Shown piece after piece: positions 33,508-38,924 of a stretch of DNA of 38,924 nucleotides (positions are counted from its first letter, which is position 1; every line of letters starts with the position of its first letter). Source of the stretch: an uncultured Bacillaceae bacterium (GTDB lineage: Bacteria > Bacillota > Bacilli > Bacillales > Cytobacillaceae); the NCBI GenBank assembly GCA_937995745.1, contig CALKIU010000156.1, positions 1-38,924 of the forward strand, read 5' to 3'. The notes under the pieces were generated by a model that was given only the letters and a program-made list of their open reading frames with translations, did no database searches and was not told the origin of the DNA. The position numbers were made by a program, and so were the translations under genes.

Positions 33508-33798
33508 TTATACCAACACTGGCTCTTCCTTTACCTCTTCCCAATAATAATGTACGACCTCTTTGCGGACGACTTCCGGACACTCCACTTCATCGCCCCA
33601 GGAGTCAAAGTTGTTTACGCCGTTCAGCCGTTGGATTTCCACGCTGTAATATTTGCCTTTGTACTTGAAAATGATCTCCACCATCTCGCAGCATCCGGCA
33701 TCGTCTTTTCCCAGCATTTCCACAAACTCAAGACCGTACTCCTTATGATCCCTGCCTTCAGCTACTGACTCAAGAATAACATCTTTTGGAAATTTCAT
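33508..33798 (-). CDS. Small hypothetical protein
   Basis: About 96 residues with no family recognised. It begins MKFPKDVILESVAEGRDHKE and has EMLGKDDAGCCEMVEIIFKYKGKYYSVEIQRLNG, a strand-helix pattern with an acidic, Val/Glu-rich end (VVHYYWEEVKEEPVLV). No signal peptide or membrane helix. The ATG at 33798 is preceded by AAAGGAG about 11 bases upstream; earlier ATG codons to 33843 would add residues before that site. It is monocistronic. A cytosolic acidic protein; function unknown. Confidence 0.68.
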   Translation of the reverse strand: MKFPKDVILESVAEGRDHKEYGLEFVEMLGKDDAGCCEMVEIIFKYKGKYYSVEIQRLNGVNNFDSWGDEVECPEVVRKEVVHYYWEEVKEEPVLV

Positions 33799-33843
33799 TA
33801 TTAAATTCGCTCCTTTTTTAATGGCAATATTATTAATTACCAA

Positions 33844-34302
33844 AAACCAAACGAATAAACGACGGATAAGTGCAATACCAAAGGCTTTTCCGCAAAAAAC
33901 GACACACCGGGAAGAGACAAAGTTTTGTTGGTATAATAACAGTTGTCTAAAAATTTTTTATTTTTTAAACTACCTCACTTTTTGAAAAATTTATCTTTCT
34001 ATCTATATTTTGCGAATAAGTGTGACAAAAATCAAGGTCAAAAGGGGCATAAATAATGAAAACTTCGTTACAAAACTATTAACAAATTGCAAACATTAAA
34101 AAACGGGGACTGGCTTAAAAATTTTTTCATAAAAAAACCGCGCCGGTTAAAATCGACTTTTTTCGACAAATGCGGACCGCAGAGAACGAAGCTTTGCGCC
34201 CTGTATACGGTCCGGCGGCGGTGGAAAGCCGGCAGGAGGTTCGCGGAAATGAGAAAAATGACAAGAGCCGCCTGAGGAAACCGGGCGGCTCTTCCCTTCG
34301 CT
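33844..34302. other. 459-bp interval without a gene, ending in the cobT terminator
   Basis: A/T-rich sequence. AAGAGCCGCC (34263-34272) and GGCGGCTCTT (34284-34293) form a 10-bp stem just past the cobT stop (minus strand), the likely cobT terminator, though the T-run comes several bases later. The 62-codon frame at 34087 has no support. Confidence 0.55.
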
Positions 34303-35352
34303 TCACAGCTTCATGTTCACTTCTGCAAAAGTGGCCATGTCTTTCATCATGCGGACCGCCCCATCAATCATGGCAAACGACAAGGCGGCGCCGGAACCTT
34401 CACCGAGGCATAAATCCATATAGATCATCGGTTCAATGCCGAGAAGTTCGCTGGCTTTAGCCCCGCCCGGCTCGGCCGTCGCGTGGGAAGCAATGAGGAA
34501 ATTCTTCACTTTCGGCTCAATGGAAACCGCAATGAGGGCCGCCGCCGTGGAAATATATCCGTCAACGACGACAGGGATGCGGGCGGCGGCACCGGCGAGC
34601 ATGACACCGGCCATGCCGCCAATTTCAAGACCGCCCACTTTTGCCAAAACATCAATTCCGTCTTCAGGGTCCGGCTGATTCACTTCGATGGCCCGGCGAA
34701 TGACATTCGCTTTATGTTCTTTTCCGCCTGGCCCCAAACCTGCTCCCTTCCCGGTAATTTCAAGGGGATCAATGTTTCCGAAAACGGAAACGATCGCTGT
34801 CGACGGTGTGGTATTGCAAATCCCCATTTCTCCGGTAGCGAGCACATTGGCACCCTTGGCGATTTCACTGTTGGCTATTTCGATTCCGACTTCAATGGAT
34901 TTTACAGCCTCTTCCCTGGTCATGGCCGGTCCTTTGGCCATATTGGCCGTCCCGTATCTGATTTTTCTGTTGATTACATTGCAATCTTCAGGGAAATCTT
35001 TTTTAACGCCGACATCAACGGCAACCACTTTCGCTCCCGTCACGTTGGCCAGAGCGCAGACACCTGTTAAACCATTGGAAATATGCAAGGTCTGTTCATA
35101 TGTAATAGTCTGCGGATTTCCCGTTACCCCCTCTTCATACACCCCATGATCGCCGGCCATCACAATGACCACTTTTTGATCTACGGCAGGATAAAGTGTA
35201 CCTGTAATTCCGGAAAGCTGCACGGCCAAATCCTCCAGTCTGCCCAAACTTCGCGGAGGCTTGATTAAACTGTCCGCGTGTTTTCTCGCTTTTTCAGCCG
35301 CTTCCCGGTCCAGTTCGCCGATTTTTTGGATGGTTTCCTGCAACAGTTTCAT
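34303..35352 (-). CDS. cobT: Nicotinate-nucleotide:dimethylbenzimidazole phosphoribosyltransferase CobT
   Basis: A 349-residue protein, the standard CobT length. Features in order are KPPRSLGRLEDLAVQLSGI, the VIVMAGDHGVYEEGV segment, GEMGICNTTPSTAI with substrate-binding residues, KVGGLEIGGMAGVMLAGA and the catalytic glutamate in LCLGEGSGAAL (equivalent to Salmonella CobT Glu317). It makes alpha-ribazole phosphate from dimethylbenzimidazole and nicotinate mononucleotide, the lower ligand of cobalamin. The ATG at 35352 follows AAAGGGGAG; an upstream ATG at 35499 would start inside the riboswitch terminator. It lies under a cobalamin riboswitch. No other cob gene is beside it. Confidence 0.96.
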   Translation of the reverse strand: MKLLQETIQKIGELDREAAEKARKHADSLIKPPRSLGRLEDLAVQLSGITGTLYPAVDQKVVIVMAGDHGVYEEGVTGNPQTITYEQTLHISNGLTGVCALANVTGAKVVAVDVGVKKDFPEDCNVINRKIRYGTANMAKGPAMTREEAVKSIEVGIEIANSEIAKGANVLATGEMGICNTTPSTAIVSVFGNIDPLEITGKGAGLGPGGKEHKANVIRRAIEVNQPDPEDGIDVLAKVGGLEIGGMAGVMLAGAAARIPVVVDGYISTAAALIAVSIEPKVKNFLIASHATAEPGGAKASELLGIEPMIYMDLCLGEGSGAALSFAMIDGAVRMMKDMATFAEVNMKL

Positions 35353-35447
35353 AAGAATCTCCCCTTTTCTCATTTTTTCGCTTGTACTAAAGGAATTCAT
35401 CAAACGTCTTGAAAGTGCACAAATTGGAAAGGTGCGGAAAAAATAAA

Positions 35448-35491
35448 AAAGTCCACAGTTTATTTCCAAAAGAAAATAAACTGTAGACTTT
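35448..35491 (-). terminator. Riboswitch-controlled terminator before cobT
   Basis: AAAGTCCACAGTTTATTT pairs with a matching arm (one mismatch) around a short A-rich loop, with a long T-rich tail on the minus strand. It sits between the cobalamin aptamer and cobT, so B12 binding would favour it and end transcription. Confidence 0.88.
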
Positions 35492-35516
35492 GCCATCATC
35501 TACAAGTCAAACGCAT

Positions 35517-35676
35517 TCAGGCAGGTCTCCTGGCTCAGGTTCATCGTTTTATCAAGCCTTCCCGGATTGTTTCATCCAGTGGCATCATTTGATAAAACTC
35601 CCCATCACAGTGGCGGGTCCGCTGAAGATTTTCACTTCATTCCCTATTCTCCCGTTTCGGGCACCTGAAGCGGAAC
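35517..35676 (-). promoter_or_regulatory. Cobalamin (B12) riboswitch upstream of cobT
   Basis: On the minus strand the aptamer shows CAGGTGCC and GGGAGAATAGGGAA at the 5' side, the CCGCCACTGTGATGGGGAG core, ATGCCACTGG, CCGGGAAGG and the closing GAGCCAGGAGACCTGCC. These are the conserved blocks of the AdoCbl riboswitch, in order. With the following terminator it should switch cobT off when B12 is ample. Confidence 0.97.
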
Positions 35677-35943
35677 ATATTCAATTTCGCTTTTAACATA
35701 CTACAAAATTCTCATGAAGTAAATGGAAATTTATTTCCAACTTCTTCATCTTTTTTAATAAAGTGTCATAAGAAACAGGTTTTACAGAACTGCGGAAAGG
35801 ATGTACGGAAAATGAAGCGGGCGAATTCGGAACTGTTTTATGAAAATGCGCGCTGCTTCTGTTGAATCTTTCACCAATCAAACAACCCACACAGAAAAAT
35901 TTAAAAATTAAATAAAACAACTTCCATTTTCTGAAAAATGTGC

Positions 35944-36065
35944 TATAATAAACCTATCTCACTTTACCATTTATTGAAAACACCAAAGGTTCCACACCGG
36001 CCATTCAGCCTCGTTTGTCAAGCAAATGCTGCTTTGTCCCCTCATTCTTGAAGCCAATGGCTTCA
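35944..36065 (+). promoter_or_regulatory. Possible promoter and leader of the guanylate-kinase-like gene
   Basis: A perfect TATAAT at 35944-35949 with only a weak TTCCAT -35, and a TGAAGCC/GGCTTCA hairpin at about 36049-36065. The transcript would carry a leader of about 250 bases. The rest of 35700-36208 shows nothing else. Confidence 0.35.
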
Positions 36066-36208
36066 TTTCGTCCAACTTCCCCGTGAACAGCCGTAAAAAA
36101 CGTCATCTTGGCTGCAACAGGACTAGATGAAAAGTTCAACGAACCAATGGTCAAGCGGCTGTTATTAACATTACAACCGTGAAAATATCTAATTTAGGGA
36201 GGGATTCT

Positions 36209-36796
36209 ATGTATCAAATGAAGGAGAAGGAACAAATTTTCGTTTACACCGGTCCAGACGGTTCCGGCAGAAAAACGATTTCCAAAATGGTGGCAACGAT
36301 GTTCGATATGGAAACGGTTATCTCATACACGACCCGTCCACCCCGGCATTACGAAAAGGATGGAGAAGATTACCATTTTGTCAGCGAAGAAGAATTTATG
36401 AAAATGAAAGACAACGGGGAATTTCTTGAACATGTGGAAATAGAAGGTTTTCATTACGGTATCCGCGAAGAAGATGTCGTCAAAGCCTTTGAAAATCACA
36501 ACCTCATCTACTTAACCTTGAATCCTGAAGGGGCCGAAAAGCTTAAGAAGATGTACGGCGACAAAGTGATGAGGATTTTTATATATGCCGACAGGGACAC
36601 GGTCATCGAACGGCAGCGGGCCAGACAAGACGATGAGGAAGCCATTGCACGGCATATGCGGCAATATGAGGCGACAATGAAATATCGAGATCAATGCGAA
36701 TATGCATTTGAAAATTTTGACGCCCCCCAAGTTTCCTTCCAAGTAAGCGAAGTCATCGAAGCATTCCTCGAACGAAATCTGATTATTACAGATTAA
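36209..36796 (+). CDS. Guanylate-kinase-like protein with altered P-loop
   Basis: A 195-residue guanylate-kinase fold. GMP-kinase marks are VISYTTRPPRHYEKDGEDYHFVSEEEF (equivalent to S-TTR-PR-GE-G-DYHF) and a FLEHVEIEGFHYGI segment, with the lid Arg region in RDTVIERQRARQDDEEAI. The P-loop is TGPDGSGRKT, whereas canonical GMK has GPSGVGKGT: the lysine is displaced by one place (R then K). This is either a distinct subfamily or an impaired kinase; in Bacillus the main Gmk is a different gene. The start is the ATG at 36209 with GGGAGGG about six bases upstream; the frame runs to 36179. The long leader and short GK-only product set it apart. The exact role is not established. Confidence 0.85.
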   Translation: MYQMKEKEQIFVYTGPDGSGRKTISKMVATMFDMETVISYTTRPPRHYEKDGEDYHFVSEEEFMKMKDNGEFLEHVEIEGFHYGIREEDVVKAFENHNLIYLTLNPEGAEKLKKMYGDKVMRIFIYADRDTVIERQRARQDDEEAIARHMRQYEATMKYRDQCEYAFENFDAPQVSFQVSEVIEAFLERNLIITD

Positions 36797-36829
36797 TAGC
36801 CGATATAATCTACTGCCCCCCAAAACTTT

Positions 36830-36860
36830 ACAATGGAAGATGACCGCCGTCTTCCATTGT
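36830..36860 (+). terminator. Probable terminator of the guanylate-kinase-like gene
   Basis: An 11-bp perfect stem ACAATGGAAGA / TCTTCCATTGT lies 34 bases after the stop. The tail is pyrimidine-rich (TCCCTTTCC) rather than a T-run. Confidence 0.55.
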
Positions 36861-36907
36861 TCCCTTTCCTATATTTCTTGTCCCCTTTCCTGAAAATCTG
36901 TAATGGG

Positions 36908-37100
36908 TTTGTCCTCAAAGTGCCTATTTTTAATGACAAACGGGACGGCAAGCCCTCTGTTTTGTCCTCAATCAGACCCTTTAAAGCCTTATCTTGTGAA
37001 AAAGCAGGCCATTTTCCCTTAAAATGCCATTTTTAATGAAAACACAAAGTAAAAATTCGGCTATTTGTCTCTAAAACTTGGTTGATAAAGACATCCCCAT
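36908..37100. repeat. Degenerate 52-bp-period repeat array (second locus)
   Basis: TTTGTCC-like starts at 36908, 36961, 37012 and 37064 are 53, 51 and 52 bases apart. The units align as TTTGTCCTC-A/T-rich-CC-TATTTTTAATGACAAAC and diverge strongly; the first retains a TTTGTC/GACAAA stem. Period and core agree with the well-kept array at 25391. It lies in the gap between the guanylate-kinase-like gene and the PH-domain gene. The remaining 37101-37388 shows only a weak promoter-like TAGAAT at 37320. Confidence 0.6.
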
Positions 37101-37388
37101 AATCAAGATTTTCAGGTTACGCTTTCCCGTTCTTTCTCCGAAAAAGGATTTTTCATCCATCGCTGCGCGCGGTTTGGACAGGAATGTTTCTTTATCGTCT
37201 CAAAATCTGATTACACTTTTTAGCAGCGGTTTTTACCCCTTTCCCGCACGGGGACGCATGTTGTTGCAAATTTTTCGGCGGAAAGTTTTTCGCTTGTTTC
37301 GAAACCACCTTGCAAATGGTAGAATGAAAAGGGAAACAGCTGTTATGGAACATATCTTAACAACATTGCTCGGCGTGGAGGTAACAAA

Positions 37389-37829
37389 ATGGTCTTTCGT
37401 TCCCGGCGGGATCAATATTTTTCCATCATGATGGCGATTGTAATAGTTGTCATTGCTGCCGTCACGCTTTTGCCAATCCTTTTTGATAAAAGCGCAACTC
37501 TTGGAACCGTCTTGTTTATGGTCGGATTATTTCTTTTTACGACGGCATTTTTGCTTTGGATCATCTTTTCCATCAAATATGTGTTTGAAGACGATCATTT
37601 ATTTGTTAAAGGCGGGCCGTTTCGCAGCCGGATCCCTTACGATGAGATTACGCTCGTCACCCGCGCCACCGATATTCTCGTAGGATACCGCATATTGACG
37701 TCTAAGGACGCTTTGGAAATTTTTTATCAAAGGGGTCTATTGGGCAGCATTAAAATTTCTCCGAAAGATCAGGAGGCGTTCTTAAAAGAGCTTAAAAAAC
37801 GCTGCCCCCATGCGGAATTTAGAATGTAG
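37389..37829 (+). CDS. Membrane-anchored PH-domain protein (bPH_4, DUF1200-like)
   Basis: A 146-residue protein. Two membrane helices (about 13-33, MMAIVIVVIAAVTLLPILF; and 39-62, GTVLFMVGLFLFTTAFLLWII) precede a C-terminal bacterial PH-like domain: IKYVFEDDHLFVKGGPFRSRIPYDEITLVTRA, then YRILTSKDALEIFY and IKISPKDQEAFLKELKKRCP. Such proteins occur widely in Bacillus as small membrane proteins of unknown role. The ATG at 37389 has GTGGAGGTAAC upstream. The stop lies inside a large hairpin shared with the convergent methyltransferase gene. Confidence 0.85.
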   Translation: MVFRSRRDQYFSIMMAIVIVVIAAVTLLPILFDKSATLGTVLFMVGLFLFTTAFLLWIIFSIKYVFEDDHLFVKGGPFRSRIPYDEITLVTRATDILVGYRILTSKDALEIFYQRGLLGSIKISPKDQEAFLKELKKRCPHAEFRM

Positions 37830-37885
37830 CCTTCTGCTTTTCTTTGGCCGAATCTTGTTTCCGGCCTGTCGGAAAAGTGAAGGCT
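37828..37885. terminator. Large hairpin between convergent genes
   Basis: AGCCTTC (37828-37834) pairs with GAAGGCT (37879-37885), then CTTTTC/GAAAAG with one mismatch, then an inner GGCC/GGCC. It overlaps the stop codon of the PH-domain gene and probably ends both transcripts. Confidence 0.55.
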
Positions 37886-37960
37886 TCTATATTATATTTC
37901 AACCGGCTTCTTGTGTTCCAAACCCCTTATTTATGTACAGGCACAACGGACGGCTCGACA

Positions 37961-38842
37961 TCAGTCTTTATTTCCGATTAAAATGTCCAGTTCAACCGTA
38001 ATTTCTCGGGGCGCTTTTTCCAAAAAGGCGGAAATCTTTTCTCCGCCGGCGTTCCAGGCAAGCGGTGTCATTGCCGTTAGCGCTTCGAGAGATTCTCTGT
38101 CCAGCGTTTTTGTATATTGAACGGTCTTCCGGTCTGTGAGCCGGAATTTTTCTTGAAAACGTTCAATCGTTTCTTTGTTCGAATACATTTCTTTTTCCGA
38201 ACCGGAGTAAAAAAACGCGCGAAGTTCCTGCAAATAACCCGCCTTCGGAACCACTTTCAGCAACCGGCCTCCCGGTTTCAAGAGCCTTTCGAATTCACCG
38301 TAATTTGAAGGAGACAAAATATTTACAATCACATCGAAAGTTTCGGCTTTAAAAGGGGCTTGAGCCAAGTCGGCCACGCACCAGATTCTTTCACCACCGT
38401 AGGTGCGCGCCGCCGCTATAATGGCTTCTTTTGCAAGATCAATCCCGACTCCGGCGACTTTCCTCCCCTTGTCTTCAAGAAGCTGACAAATCTGTTGCAA
38501 ATGGGTCCCCTCTCCGCAGCCGGAATCGAGAATGTACAACGTGCTTCCGGTACCGGCTGCAACAATGCCCGCGACAGCTTTTGTCACCGGTTCAAAAAAG
38601 CCTTTCTCCGCCATCAGCTTTCTGCGCGCCTCAAACAACTGTCTGTCATACTTGGTTTTCGCAGGGCGGGTAAGAAGATTCACGTACCCTTGTTTCGCAA
38701 AGTCAAAATTGTGGCCGTTTGAACATTTCAGACTGGCCGGCTGGACCACTTCCATGCCGGAAGCGCAGACGGGGCATTGAAACAGAAAAGAATGTTTTCC
38801 GGCATAAGCCGCACGGCGGAGTTTCTTGCTCGTTTTATGCAA
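37961..38842 (-). CDS. 23S rRNA (guanine-N1)-methyltransferase, RlmA type (YxjB-like)
   Basis: About 293 residues. A zinc-finger-like N-terminus, FQCPVCASGM with a later LKCSNGHNFD (Cys2 plus Cys/His), precedes the QGYVNLL motif of RlmA proteins. The SAM-binding Rossmann motif I is YILDSGCGEGTHL, and motif II follows in VAGVGIDLAKEA; NILSPSNYGEFERLLKPGG is the family region near the active site. It methylates G745 or G748 (E. coli numbering) in 23S rRNA; RlmA(II)/TlrB members give macrolide resistance, but which position applies is not visible. The frame reaches 38908; a TTG at 38842 with GAGAGGTG six bases upstream is the likely start. It runs minus, converging on the PH-domain gene. Confidence 0.9.
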   Translation of the reverse strand: MHKTSKKLRRAAYAGKHSFLFQCPVCASGMEVVQPASLKCSNGHNFDFAKQGYVNLLTRPAKTKYDRQLFEARRKLMAEKGFFEPVTKAVAGIVAAGTGSTLYILDSGCGEGTHLQQICQLLEDKGRKVAGVGIDLAKEAIIAAARTYGGERIWCVADLAQAPFKAETFDVIVNILSPSNYGEFERLLKPGGRLLKVVPKAGYLQELRAFFYSGSEKEMYSNKETIERFQEKFRLTDRKTVQYTKTLDRESLEALTAMTPLAWNAGGEKISAFLEKAPREITVELDILIGNKD

Positions 38843-38924
38843 TATAGACACCTCTCCTAAGAAAGTTCCGTTCTTTTTATGATAACCGTACCGAAAGGCA
38901 GCGCGCAACGCCGGCGAAAAAGTG

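Overview
The window comes from the chromosome of an endospore-forming Bacillaceae bacterium of moderate GC. The evidence is the content: a CwlC-type sporulation amidase, two IDEAL-domain proteins, a KinA/KinE-like orphan histidine kinase, a YeeN-type YebC protein, a leucine T-box before leuA, a cobalamin riboswitch before cobT, a probable 6S RNA gene and Bacillus-style Shine-Dalgarno sites with frequent GTG/TTG starts. No rRNA, tRNA, transposase, integrase or phage gene is visible, so this is core chromosome rather than an island. The species cannot be fixed from the sequence alone.

Layout. 1-4.0 kb: end of a YitJ-type methylenetetrahydrofolate reductase gene overlapping metH, a methionine-synthesis operon closed by a terminator. 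4.1-7.0 kb: a hypothetical gene, cwlC, and a divergent secreted VanW-domain gene. 7.0-9.3 kb: thiT behind an unusual structured leader, then an aspartate kinase. 9.6-13.5 kb: MFS exporter, YlmA-type ABC ATPase, a small low-complexity protein and a YogA-type dehydrogenase. 14.4-16.8 kb: a MerR/coiled-coil protein and the histidine kinase. 16.9-19.7 kb: a CoA-transferase, then two IDEAL proteins bracketing a small secreted protein. 19.9-21.9 kb: T-box and leuA. 22.2-28.6 kb (minus strand): YebC, acetoacetyl-CoA synthetase, a 52-bp repeat array, 5'-nucleotidase and an SDR enzyme. 28.7-29.6 kb: 6S RNA and a membrane protein. 30.2-33.4 kb: a TetR gene with a two-operator promoter leading an ABC exporter operon. 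33.5-38.9 kb: a small hypothetical, cobT with its B12 riboswitch, a guanylate-kinase-like protein with an altered P-loop, a second degenerate 52-bp repeat array, a PH-domain membrane protein and an RlmA-type rRNA methyltransferase.

Functional links. MetH needs cobalamin and CobT attaches the lower ligand of cobalamin under B12 control, so both ends of a B12 economy are present. LeuA and aspartate kinase are stand-alone entry enzymes of amino-acid pathways. The TetR/ABC unit reads as a self-regulated drug or peptide exporter. CwlC, the kinase and possibly the small aromatic-tailed protein fit the sporulation programme.

The items most worth following up are the 52-bp-period hairpin arrays (25391-25665 and 36908-37100) and the thiT leader, which folds into a three-way junction but lacks the TPP riboswitch core and could mask the thiT Shine-Dalgarno site. 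No complete new multi-gene system could be demonstrated.
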